Assembly: GCA_029582165.1 (NCBI GenBank)
Contig: CM055881.1
Span: 22,859,594-22,923,593 of the forward strand
Origin: Portulaca oleracea
Lineage: Eukaryota > Streptophyta > Magnoliopsida > Caryophyllales > Portulacaceae
Length of the DNA stretch: 64,000 nt
Reading direction: 5' to 3'
Shown in pieces: positions 37,545-48,060 of this stretch. The position numbers and the translations under genes are program-made. The notes beneath the pieces are model-generated. The model had not been told where the DNA came from and did no database searches. It worked only from the letters and a program-made list of their open reading frames with translations. Each line of letters begins with the position of its first letter. The stretch's first letter is position 1.

Positions 37545-37775
37545 TAGGAGATTGATTCTTGTGGTTCTTGATATCATCTTTTTACAATCTTTCCACCACA
37601 AATCCATTCCCCACCATCCCCATTCTCACGTCACCCATAAGTTCTTCCAAGAACTCATCAAGAACTCATAAAGAACCATAAACTCCACAAAAAAAACCTT
37701 AAACCAAACTCAAACCTAGCCTAAACACATTCCCCATTTCGTCCCCTACATTCCCCACTAAACCGCGAGTCTTGC

Positions 37776-38251
37776 TTGAAGTCTTTCTTCATCAAGATTC
37801 ATATTCTATGTCTTGCAAAAGATCTTTTCATGAATTCACCAAGTGAATTGAAACGCTTGGAGCAACAACTTGATGATCTCACAAACAAATGGAAGAACTT
37901 GGGATCCTTCAAAAGGGATCAAGAAGAGCAAATTCACGTGAGATACATCCTTATGAGGTTGAATATGAAGCACCTTATGAATGGAGTAAACGTTCCAGTA
38001 AGAAGAATGGAAATAAAGTTCAAGAAGAGTTCTTGCCATACAAATACAAAGGAGATTACATCAACAAGCTTGAAATAATGGAGCAAGGGAGCAAGGACGT
38101 GGTTGAATATACCATAGAATTCAGACGGCAACTACGGAAGTATGGCCTTAAGGAGAATGATCCACACGTTTTGGTATGTTACACTCTTGGTCTTAATGAT
38201 TACATTTGGTGTGTTGTTGTACATCAATCTTACGCAAACTTGAAGAGTTAA
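37776..38251 (+). pseudogene. Gag-like region spread over two frames
   Basis: The start (37816-37930) reads SELKRLEQQLDDLTNKW, a likely coiled coil, in one frame. The next frame (37889-38251) carries GSKDVVEYTIEFRRQLRKYG and later LGLNDYIW, typical of the gypsy gag capsid domain. The sense then seems to continue in the third frame, where the 952-codon frame begins. Each change is a -1 step. No zinc knuckle is visible. Either two single-base lesions or recoding could explain this. Confidence 0.65.
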
Positions 38252-41064
38252 GTTCTTTAGCTCTTGATGTTGAAATTCAAGTAAAGAGTAAAGAACTCTT
38301 GGACAAAACCCGTACACAACAAAGACCTACAAAACAGCCCCTAAACCACCTCACACCTACTATCCAAAGCACCTCAAATCAGCCCATAAACCTCCCCATT
38401 CCTATTGTCCAAGACGAGGAAATCATTGACCAAAGTACAAGTCTATCTTGCCAAAGTTTTGATCATGTTGAAAGTGTATGTCAAACGTCATCCTATGAGC
38501 AACCAGAATTTGAAAGTGAATCATTTGATGTATTCGATGTGTATGAGGGTGTTCATGAAGTATGTGATAACCTTGGCACGAATGAGGAAGTTAATGTAGT
38601 ATGTAGCGTGCCTAAAGATGAGTTTGAAGTGTTTGACAATCCATTGTATGAGGAGAATAATGATGAGTTTCAAGTATATGACAACCCATTGTATGAGGAG
38701 GAAGGCGTGAATGAGGAAGTTGAATTTGCCGAATGTGATGTTTTTGTTGAAAATGAGCAAGTTCAAGAAGTATGTAGTAGCATGGCTAAAGAAGTAAATG
38801 AGGTACACATAGAGGAGGATCTTGAAGTAGAGGAAGTAGAAGAATTGGATGGAGAAGAGCTACGTGATGAAATGTGTTCATTGATCCGAGAAGGAGAAAG
38901 TTGTGCCATCATTGACGTTGACATTGATCTTGACCAAGATATTAGCCTCGCTACAACAAATGTCCAAGAATTGCAAATGAAGAGCTATTCACACCATGGC
39001 AATGATCTTCATATGGATCCAAGAAGTTTAGTAAGTCTTGCTTTTTACAAGATTTGTAAAAGTTCATTTTATTGTAATATTACTTCTATGGATTCTAGTT
39101 ATACTTTGTTGGAAGAATCAAAATTGTATGATAGGAGTATGATGCTCCAAGAGGCGTCCTTATTACCACCTTGTGTCTCACGGCTCAAGGAGGATCAAAG
39201 TACTTTTATGACACTTATGGAGAATAAGTATCATGAATATGAAGAACCAAGGAGTCTCATTCTTACACCAATGGAGGTTGGAAACTGTGAGCCTATAAAG
39301 GATCAAGATCCTATGCCATCACTTGTTCTCATTTGTGAATATTTGGATGAAAGACAAGCACCATCAACAAGTAACCTCTCTCACTTATCTCTTTGGGTAC
39401 GTTTCTCTTCCATGAGTATTATCATGCATCAAAGGCTGCCACCAAATCCTATGATTCATCACCGAATGGTCTATGCAAAAGATCAAGCGCAATTCATGGA
39501 TAACTACATCAACGGCTTTGATTCTCATAGTATACAACATATTTCGAAAGAGTATGTACCATTGCAATGTAAAGAGAATGTATGTGTATACTTTGATAAC
39601 ATTTTTGTTTGTAGTAGAAGTAGAAAGGAGTATGTAAATCCTTTGGAGTTAGCCTTAGCGAAGCATAAGAAGCCACATGGAGAATTGGAGAAGTACTTAG
39701 AGAATTGTCCTTACCTCTCGTCCAAGAATGAGCTATCTCAACATACCTCATCAAGTGGAGTAATTCAAGTGGACAAAAGGAAGAAAAGAATTATTCAAGA
39801 AGGGTCCATACTTGCATCTATACTTGAGGTACTATGTCTCTTAAAGAATGCTAAAGATCATCATATTCTTTTATTCCCTATTCTTGCATCATATTTGTTC
39901 ATTACAAATGGAGTTGAGAAAAGTGAAGTCCTATCTCAAGGAAGTTGTCCCATGGATTATTTTGGTGACATACTAAGTGGAGAAAAGAAGAAGCTTCATG
40001 CTTATGGCTTAGCATTCATACTTGTTGCTATCATGAGGGTATTTGAGCAAAAAGAATATTATCTTGGAGGAATCATGCTTAAGTTTCGTGAATCTTACAA
40101 AGTATTGGAGTATGTTTCATATGAAGAGGAGATCACGCCATCATCATTTTTTGAGATGAAGTACTTGATTCATTCATCAAAATCAAGTCACTTGGAGGAA
40201 GCAAGTCCTTTGACTAAAGGAAGTTTTCTAACGAGGAGATACATGTTTGATTCAAGAGTACTTAGTCTTGAATATATCAAGGAGTTGTATGAAGATGATG
40301 ATGATTTTAAAGAAGTATACAAGGTATGTGAGAAGCATCCTCAACAATCCTTTTATATTGATCATGGATTTCTTTTCAAAGGGAATCAAGTGTGTATTCC
40401 AAGGAGTGGAATTCGTGAAATCTTGATCATGGAAGTACATGGAAGTTCTTTTGATCATTTGGGTCTACTCAATACATATTTCAAGATGAAGGAGTATTAT
40501 TTCTGGCCTAGCATGATCGTTGATATCGAGTATAAGCTGCAATATTGTGACATTTGCAATCCTTCTATACCATATGGAGATGAAAGCTTGAATTTTATGG
40601 TTGAAGTGCCAAGGATTCAAGGAAGTCAAGATGATATTAAGATCGTTGAAGGTCATCCTTCAAAGATGGAACGCCATAATACTATTGTCTTCATCATGAG
40701 TAACAAGGTTTTGAATCTATACTTTGAAGTTGAGAAGTTATATGAGATTTCTACAATCTCCATGAATAAACGAGATTTGAAGCACCATAATATCATTGGC
40801 TTATTCATGAGAAGACTTGGAAGAAAGTGGAAGTTCAAGTCAAGCATCAAAGGAATCTATGATGATTTCAAGGCATTCAAGAAGAAAAGTTGTAAACTCA
40901 TAAGAAGGAACAAGAGAAGTGATGTCAATAACACATATGGGAAGACATCTTATAAAGAAGGAAGGAAAACAAGGAAGAAGAAGTTTTGTCTAAGTTGGAG
41001 GACAAACTTTTTCAACCGGGGGAGAATGATGTATATTTGCCTAGCTATATACATCAAGGCCTAG
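38206..41064 (+). CDS. 952-codon Pol-like protein with altered catalytic residues
   Basis: One uninterrupted frame, ending 38 bp inside the 3' LTR. Residues about 1-40 continue gag. About 85-250 is an acidic stretch with DNPLYEE twice. No DTG/DSG protease motif is seen. The RT palm region is around residue 462, where YFDN replaces the YxDD motif. An RNase H-like segment starts near 581 (CPMDYFGDILSG). A zinc-binding H2C2 is intact (H745, H751, C781, C784). The integrase core follows, but the position of its first catalytic Asp is N796 (LNF). The remaining core and tail are strongly diverged, ending in a Lys-rich segment. Enzymatic activity is therefore not expected. An open frame of this length without catalysis is odd for decay and suggests that the protein, or its RNA, is still selected. 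The upstream start is arbitrary: true synthesis may come from gag by frameshift. Confidence 0.75.
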   Translation: MVCCCTSILRKLEELSSLALDVEIQVKSKELLDKTRTQQRPTKQPLNHLTPTIQSTSNQPINLPIPIVQDEEIIDQSTSLSCQSFDHVESVCQTSSYEQPEFESESFDVFDVYEGVHEVCDNLGTNEEVNVVCSVPKDEFEVFDNPLYEENNDEFQVYDNPLYEEEGVNEEVEFAECDVFVENEQVQEVCSSMAKEVNEVHIEEDLEVEEVEELDGEELRDEMCSLIREGESCAIIDVDIDLDQDISLATTNVQELQMKSYSHHGNDLHMDPRSLVSLAFYKICKSSFYCNITSMDSSYTLLEESKLYDRSMMLQEASLLPPCVSRLKEDQSTFMTLMENKYHEYEEPRSLILTPMEVGNCEPIKDQDPMPSLVLICEYLDERQAPSTSNLSHLSLWVRFSSMSIIMHQRLPPNPMIHHRMVYAKDQAQFMDNYINGFDSHSIQHISKEYVPLQCKENVCVYFDNIFVCSRSRKEYVNPLELALAKHKKPHGELEKYLENCPYLSSKNELSQHTSSSGVIQVDKRKKRIIQEGSILASILEVLCLLKNAKDHHILLFPILASYLFITNGVEKSEVLSQGSCPMDYFGDILSGEKKKLHAYGLAFILVAIMRVFEQKEYYLGGIMLKFRESYKVLEYVSYEEEITPSSFFEMKYLIHSSKSSHLEEASPLTKGSFLTRRYMFDSRVLSLEYIKELYEDDDDFKEVYKVCEKHPQQSFYIDHGFLFKGNQVCIPRSGIREILIMEVHGSSFDHLGLLNTYFKMKEYYFWPSMIVDIEYKLQYCDICNPSIPYGDESLNFMVEVPRIQGSQDDIKIVEGHPSKMERHNTIVFIMSNKVLNLYFEVEKLYEISTISMNKRDLKHHNIIGLFMRRLGRKWKFKSSIKGIYDDFKAFKKKSCKLIRRNKRSDVNNTYGKTSYKEGRKTRKKKFCLSWRTNFFNRGRMMYICLAIYIKA
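41018..41026 (+). other. Polypurine tract
   Basis: GGGGGAGAA directly before the 3' LTR: the plus-strand priming site. Confidence 0.85.
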
Positions 41065-42065
41065 CTAAAGGACCTCAATCTAGCTAGAAGCTACAAATGT
41101 CGCCTTGGGTATCAACAACTACAAGGGTTTATTAGCTCAAGGAAGAAAGCATGAAGGACCTTGATGGTATTCTAGCTTACATGGAGTTACTATCACATTT
41201 GGAGGACATCAATGAGCATAAATAACTCTCAAGTCCTTATTGAGAAGTCATCTCTCACGGCAGCAAAGGACTCCATCAAGTACAGTTCGATATTTTGCTC
41301 TATAACTCTAGATCCATACGTCTATTGAGGAAATCATCAAAAGACAGATTGGAGCTCTTTAAATACGCTTTCCAATGGTTTTTGAATCAATGAAAACGGA
41401 CAAGTATTGAAGGAGTTATAGCAATTTCTTTCTAGAGTTGTATTTTAGAGTTTATGATGTCATAAATAGGATATATGATGTAATAGTTGATTCTTGGTTT
41501 CTTGAACCCTAGGTACACGTCCAAGGGGTCCTAAGAGTAGTATAAATAGACCCCCTAGGGTGCCATTGTATTCATTCATTACATCTTATATCAAATACAA
41601 AGTAAACACATTGTGTTTTCTCTCTAGCTTGTGTGCTAGAATTGGTTCTCTTGAGGGAGAGTCTTTTGATTCTCTTCTTCTATTCTAAGATTGGCTATCT
41701 TAGATGGTGATAGGAAGAGTTGGAGGATTCTAGGAGTGGTGAATCTGTATCTCCTTAGAAGATCCCAAGCCGTTTATCATTCGATCAAACGATTCATTCT
41801 TGTTGTAAGTTTCAATCTATTCTTTTGAATCTTTTGATTTCCATTGCATTTTCATTCCATTCTTTTCCATACCAACCAGAATACATCCCCATTCATTCGT
41901 TCATCCATCCATCCATTCATTCATCATCCATTATTCATTCATTTACACTCCATTTCCAACTTTATTCATTCATTCTTGTGATCAAGAATCAATCTATCCA
42001 ACCCCAAGTTTAAAGATCCTTATATTGTTGTGTAATGTGATCATCCTTGATCCCATTATACATCA
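41027..42065 (+). repeat. 3' LTR of the young gypsy element
   Basis: 1039 bp. Differs from the 5' LTR by about four substitutions and one inserted base (for example near 41082, 41580, 41814 and 41959). The TATA box is at 41541-41548. Confidence 0.95.
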
Positions 42066-43591
42066 GTATGGCTGCTGGAAGTTTAAAGAAATCAACCTAG
42101 CTCTTGCTTTGGTTCTAGCAAAAGTGTAATTAAAAGACAACTCATTTTTAATTTCAAACAAAGCTATTTTTAACAAATAATTAACTTTGTGGTCTTATAA
42201 CTCTTTTGCTAGTGGTTTTCTAGTGGAAACATGAAGGAATAAGCTCTAAACTACCCATTTCCAGATTTGAGGCAAAAGTCATTTTTGGGCAGAAAAATCA
42301 GTTTTTTTTAACCGGTTTTGTTTATTTTCTTTCTATACAAAAGCTTTGAAATTCATTCCACTTGAAAAGGTTCCGTTTATGAGTCTCGTTTAACCCTATA
42401 TTTTTATTTTATTTTTAAGTGTTACCGATTTGTACAGGTTTTACAAAACCGAACCTATGTCAGAATAGACGCGAATCTGGAAGGGTTCTGATTTTTTCTC
42501 TATAACTCACAGCCCTTGAACTTTTTGCAAAAACGAATTTTTCCATGGGTTTCTAGACATCTAAAACTACAACTTTCATGTTGAAAGTTTTTCCAAAATA
42601 TGATTTTATCATAAAGATAAAACATCTAAAACTACAACTTTCATGTACGAAAAACCTAAAAACTCGGTTGTTTCAAGCAAGAAAAAACTTCTTTTTAAAC
42701 ATACATGGTGGCTGGTTGATATGAGGTTTCTAAGGGGTGTTTTTCTTACCGTTTTAACACTAGGTTAACACCTAGATTAAGTGTGAAGTAATAAAAATCG
42801 AATTAGAGAAGAAAATGCCATTTTTAGGTGGTTTTAGCCCCTTTTTCGGTTTTTTTTTAGAAGAACTCATACTTCTTTGTATATTAAACCAATATAAAAG
42901 CTAAAACTTTAAATTGTATAATACCTTGAAAAGGACTAGAGAGATATAATAATACTTCTTGGAAGCAAAGCCTTCTTTTTACTTCTATTCTTCCATTCTT
43001 TAATGAGGTTCTTTTTGGTGTTTGAGGGGAATGTTGGGATGAGGATGTTTTTGGACTGATTTGGAGTACATGTGGATTATATAATGATAAGAATAAGAGG
43101 TTCAGCTGATGGAGAGAGAAAATGGATGGATTTTGCTTGATTTAGTGTGTAATATTAGACAAAATATTGGGAGGATTTAGTAGAGTTAATAGGGGCTATG
43201 TAGGAGTAATCATTAGGCATATTGTAACTTGTATTTGCATTAAAAAAAACAACTAGATTGCTGCATTTTTTCTCCTTTTCGAGAAGGTGGAAGGTGTTTT
43301 CCCCTTTTTTTTTATTTTGATAAAATAAAGTCTCTACATAGTTCCTACATATTCCTACTAATTTATTTATTTATTTATTTAATCTTTGAATGAGCATAAG
43401 CTGCATTTTGTTTGCTTTTGAGCTCCATGCTCTCTTTTTTTTTGTGTCGATTAATTTTATACTAATATCTGAAATCGGGCTTCTTTGAAATACATAAAAG
43501 TTATCACAAATCACACATAAATTACTTCATGATTCGTAAATATTAATAATTATACTTGAAATAAAAATTATTAAGAGGGTGTTACATATGA

Positions 43592-46503
43592 GCACTAGTG
43601 CTAGAAGAAGGTTTGTTGTACTTTTTCATCACTTTCAGTGACGTTTTTTAGTAGATATGAGTATATCTACCTAATACGCCACAAGTACAAATCATTTGAA
43701 ATGTTCAAAGATTTTCAAAGTGAAGTACAAAACCAACTTCACAAGAAAAATCAAAACCCTTCAATTAGGTTGAGGAGGTAAGTATTTGAGCCAAGATTTC
43801 ACTGACCATTCCAAAGAATGTGGAATTGTTTCATAACTCTCTCCTCTAGGAATACGACAACTTAATGACGTATCTAAAAGGAGGAATCACACCTTATTAG
43901 ATATGGTGCGATCAATGATGATTGAGTGAACATTGCCGATTACCTTTTGGGGATACACGCAGTTAACCATAGCTCAAATTACTGAATAAAGATTATCTGA
44001 AGCACTAGAGAAGACACCATATATGATATGGAGAAGAGAGGTTCTTGAAGCGTTTTCTGAAAGAAAGGAGTATCACTTCTACAAACTGTTGTAGAGGAAA
44101 ATGTTTGTGTCTCAAAATGCTTTCTTCTTAGAGAATATGTTATTCTCTAAAAGAAAGAGTGGGAGAGTTTTTTAACTTACCGAAGTTCGAGAGACACAAA
44201 ACACTATAATCGTCACCTCAAACTCCGCTACTTGATCCTAGTTCAAATTTTCCTATTGGTCGGGAAATTAAGAACAAGGTTGAGGCAGTTGAAGTTCCTC
44301 AAAACGTTGAGGAGGAGGTGTCATGAACATTACTCCAAGCAAGGTCAGGTAAACAACTCCGATATCAATCTTCTATGGATGAGCGTGAGATGTTACTTTT
44401 AGAAAGTAATGACTCTACCTGGATCAAAGAAGGTTTAGCAAATCAAGATTCCATAAGGTCTAAAATGGACTCCATGTATGCAACCAAGTTTAGAACTCGA
44501 TTGATTTGTCTGAAGGTGTGAGCCATCAGGCATAGGAGGATTTTAAGGCAAAACATGGGTTCATTAAGAAACCATCAAGACTGACTTCAAAATTAGATTT
44601 GGAAGGAAGGTGTCTACTTGACACAACTGAATGGTATTTTGTTGGAATACTTTTAAACTTCAAGAGACCATCTGTGTGGTCTTTAGCAAGCTTCTAGGAG
44701 TTGGAATCATTAACCTTCTTGACCAGGATATCAAAAGTTTGATATACTGGGAAGTGCCAAAGATAATATTGTGTTTACAAGAAGTTCAGTGGGAGCAATG
44801 CGTTTTCTGATATTGTATGTGATTGACATACTGCCTACTGAGAGGAAGATTCCCATGTTGCATCTACTGAGGTTGACTTGGGAATAATTTTCAAAGTGAA
44901 GGATTGGTGGGGCTAAGAATTTTCTTGGAGACAAGATCTATAATGATAGATTACAAATTTTGATTGTTTGAATCAAAGTTGACTAAGTGTTGAATAAGTT
45001 CAACCCACTTCGAGAATGGATTAATTTCCATAAATCTTGGCATATCCTTAGGGAATCTGATTGTCTCAAAACAATCAGAGGATCTAAAAGGGACGATAAA
45101 TATAACTCACGCTTCAGGCATGAGATTAATGTATGCCACGAGATGTTCAAAGTCCAACATAACATATACATTGTATATATATATATAAAAACAAAACTCA
45201 GGATATATCCTCAGTTCTGAGTGGTTGATAAGAGCTAAGTATAGAGAGTTATACTGATGCTACACTTATGTCAGGAGATATGATTCTCTGAAAGGTCAAA
45301 GAAATTATATGAACTGTCTGAGTGGTATTGAGGTGAGCTGGAAGATGTTCCTGATATGACATGCGTTCAATTCTGCAAATAAGACAAGCATCGCACGACT
45401 TTAGAAGTTATAACAAAAATTGTTAGGATTGTGAAGTTCGTTTTAGAACTGGGTGATGTTTCTAGCCTTGTGAGAGAAATGAAGCCTTATTGATAGGAGC
45501 CATCACTCAAGCAAAGGAACTGAAGCTCACTATGAATCCAAATTAAACATGAGTTCCAGAAATATCTTCCTGTATGAAAGGTCATTAGTGAGATGGTATA
45601 TGTGCGAGGTTCATTGCAAGTATTTTGTACTAAACCCATGTTGTAGTTATAGCATGATAGTCATGCATGGGCAATAGGTATTAAACACATTTCGGAATAT
45701 TAACAAGTCAAATTTACATGAATTGTTCATGAATTACAACCTTGTTGATTCATCATTAAGAATAAGATTCCAATATTTACATCAATTGTGGTTTAGAATT
45801 ATGTAAATGTCCAAAAAGGTTAGCGCATTCAAAATGGGAAATTGGATGAGGTCCGATTTCTGAAACCCCATTAGTGAACTTGATAACGCTAGTCTTGGTC
45901 GATGATGACTGTTCCTAATTGTATTATCACGTAGGAACAGTGATAATATCAACACAATTAGCATGTAGGATTGAGGTGATGATCAAGTTTCGTGATCATA
46001 GTGATGTGATGACATTATAAATCAATCACATGGGTATTGTTGAGAACAACTACCGAACTGACCCGCAGTGGGAGCTCATTAAGTTAGGAATGTTATAAGA
46101 GCTCTCACTACTCAAAATTCCTAAATCCTGAGTTCAATACATAGACTACATGGTCTGTTATAACTTTGGAGCGCGTCAAACGCCTTTCGTAACAGTAGGC
46201 TATAAAGGCGTGTATGCAGGTTCTGATTGGATCATGTAAGAATGTGTGTCTGAACAAGATGGCATTGTCCTCCCTATTAGGGACAGTTGACTTATTGGCC
46301 ACTCGGTGAGATTGGACTGAAAATGCTTGGCCGAGCTCAGTTGAATCAATAGTTGATCATCTGCTTTTTCAAAGTCTAAACTCGGAGATCGAGGAACGTT
46401 CGGGTCTTACATAAGGATGACTTCAGCTTACCTTATCCGAACTTGAGACAGTAAGTGACAAGGAAATTCAAGGAATCGAACATTTGTGGGACAAATGGGA
46501 GAT
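43592..46503 (+). pseudogene. Copia integrase, reverse transcriptase and RNase H remnants
   Basis: Frames switch often. Pieces recognisable in order are FFITFSDVF (integrase start, about 43640), SEVQNQLHKK and KECGIVSQLS (43720-43850), LLDMVRSMM with LPITFWGYT (integrase core end, about 43900-43975), SIRSKMDSMYATK (RT start, about 44450), LCGLQASRSWN-like (about 44680), LYVIDILP (RT palm; the YVDD equivalent is changed, about 44815) and FLGDKIYNDR (about 44930). A polypurine word (ACAAATGGGAGA) precedes the LTR. Stops throughout show it is dead. Confidence 0.75.
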
Positions 46504-47353
46504 TGTTGGGAATGTCCCGACAATGTTCGATAAACACGGAGATTAAACCAAAGTAATATAGTAATTATATGTCTTGCTAGAAACCTCTATAATTAGTAAT
46601 TGAATATGTTTAATTACAACTATATTATTTGGTCCTAATGGGTCATACAAGTCAGTGCCCTGGAACAATGTATGTAACCTAAATAACATTGTATTATGTT
46701 TAGAAATGTTGGGAACTGATTTCTATGAGAAATCAGCCCAACACGGACCAAACTGGGTTCAACACGGACCGTGTTGATCCAACACGGTCCGTGTTGGGAC
46801 ACCACGGTCCGTGGTGTCCATGAACCGAGTTAATGGGCTTTCTGGAGACCAACACGGACCGTGTTGGGCCTGAGAAGTGCGCCGTTGCGTTAAGTCGTCC
46901 CTTTAGGGTTTTGTGCCCTCTCCCTAGGTTATCTAAACACTATATAAAGGGGTCTCTACGAGAGATTATTCTACACTAACTACCTAAGACTCTTGGAGAG
47001 ATACCAGGGTGATTTCCTGAGTTCCTCTCTCTTTTAGTTTGCAGTTATTGTTTCCTGAAACATTCTCTGTTTCCTGAAATATTCTCATATACCAAATACA
47101 TACATCTTAGATTGAGATTCGTCTCGATTAGGTCGATCTAGCAATCGGGTTCCCGGAGTGCTGCATGGACTTTTCAGTAGAGGATTTCAGCATTGGAATC
47201 TTGAAGCTCAACCTCTTCTTTAGCCGGAATTAGCGATCAGGTATAATTACTAAAGCCTCTGCAATTATTGTGATTAATTGTTTTATAATCGTTATGAATG
47301 TTCCGTCAATTAATCTGTATCTGTTTATGAAATAGATAACCTAAAACCTAACA
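46504..47353 (+). repeat. 3' LTR of the decayed Copia element
   Basis: 850 bp, TGTTGGGAATG to AAACCTAACA. A TATATAAAG box at 46941-46949 lies downstream of a cluster of AACACGG..CCGTGTT palindromes. No primer site follows, so this is the 3' LTR. The 5' copy was not found. Confidence 0.8.
46760..46866. repeat. Palindrome cluster in the Copia LTR
   Basis: Perfect 17-bp palindromes at 46760-46776, 46780-46796, 46800-46816 (CACCACGGTCCGTGGTG) and 46850-46866, all of the form CACGG(A/T)CCGTG. They lie 75-180 bp before the TATA box. Confidence 0.9.
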
Positions 47354-47480
47354 GAAAACACTGCCAATCTTATTGAAAACATATTCAAATTGACAAGCTA
47401 AAACATATACTTTCAATAATTAATAAACAAATTCAAAACCAGCAACATCAATTAAATGTGAAAGTTTACATATTAATATT

Positions 47481-47840
47481 GATTATTTGACGGTAATACA
47501 CTGAACTTTAAGGGTATTGGATAATAATGCACTTGACTTTTTTTTGGACTCTAATATACTGAACTTTAACTGTGGTGGTTGACGTGGTGGTTGTCCTACT
47601 TTGAGGTGTTATTTTTCTATTTTTTTTAGAAAAAATTTTTGCCGTGTAATTAAAAGTATACATAAACAGGATTAATGACTAAGAAAGTAGTATCACCACC
47701 AAGTCAATCACCACTGAAATTGTTCGGAGTTCATTATTGTCCAATACCCTCATAGTTCAGTGTATTAGAGTCTAAAAAAAAGTTAAGTACATTATTGTCC
47801 AATACCCCTAAAATTCAGTATATTATCATCCAATAATCCT
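47481..47840. mobile_element. Foldback MITE with 9-bp target duplication
   Basis: ATTAATATT flanks it perfectly (47472-47480 and 47841-47849). The arms share GGTATTGGA(T/C)AATAATG and CTCTAATA(T/C)ACTGAAC words in inverted order over about 100 bp. No reading frame. The 9-bp duplication suggests Mutator-type mobilisation. It lies in the 3' flank of the second MYB gene. Confidence 0.8.
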
Positions 47841-48060
47841 ATTAATATTGAAAACCAGCAACAAATTATACAATAAGTGAACATTCGTGAAGTGGACCCT
47901 ATCATAAAAGCACACACAAGTTGGTTATTAACATTTCTTGTTTATTTTCTTTTAAGAATTATATATTCTATATTTGTTAGGCACACTTTTTAAGTAGAAA
48001 CAAACTAAATATGGATAACCTGGATCTGGATATTGTTCCTACTGAATGAATACTGCTCCA

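Larger units (their letters stand above)
36490..42065 (+). mobile_element. Young Ty3/gypsy retrotransposon with inactive Pol residues
   Basis: Complete structure: 5' LTR 36490-37527, primer site 37532-37544, gag-like frames, a long Pol-like frame 38206-41064, polypurine tract 41018-41026 and 3' LTR 41027-42065. GTATG is duplicated at 36485-36489 and 42066-42070. LTRs begin TGATGTATA and end TATACATCA. I count about five differences between LTRs over 1.04 kb, so insertion was recent. Domain order RT, RNase H, integrase identifies Ty3/gypsy. It is very likely non-autonomous because catalytic residues are absent. Confidence 0.93.
34941..43586 (-). mobile_element. Chromovirus-type solo LTR in the Copia element, itself interrupted
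   Basis: On the minus strand it runs from TGTAACACCCTC to AATGGGTCGTTACA. TATGA is duplicated at 34936-34940 and 43587-43591. Removing the younger gypsy insertion leaves about 3.07 kb without any coding remnant or primer site, so it reads as a solo LTR. Ends are similar to, but not the same family as, the LTR at 20930-25186. Confidence 0.8.
32700..47353 (+). mobile_element. Decayed Copia element, split by a nested insertion
   Basis: The left half (to 34940) ends in GAG-pre-integrase sequence. The right half resumes at 43587 with integrase and reverse transcriptase remnants and ends in an LTR (46504-47353). The break is a clean insertion with TATGA duplicated on both sides. Orientation is plus, shown by domain order and the polypurine tract before the LTR. 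No 5' LTR was found, and the left end is uncertain. Confidence 0.7.

Noticed and set aside
37154..37555. 133-codon frame in the 5' LTR, partly repeated at 41825-42013
   Set aside because: It is LTR DNA. The His/Ser/Pro-rich part comes from CATTCATTCATC repeats, and the frame is not the same length in the second LTR.
38521..38808. 95-codon minus-strand frame opposite the Pol-like frame
   Set aside because: It is antisense to the 952-codon frame, hydrophobic only because the sense strand is acidic, with no family features.
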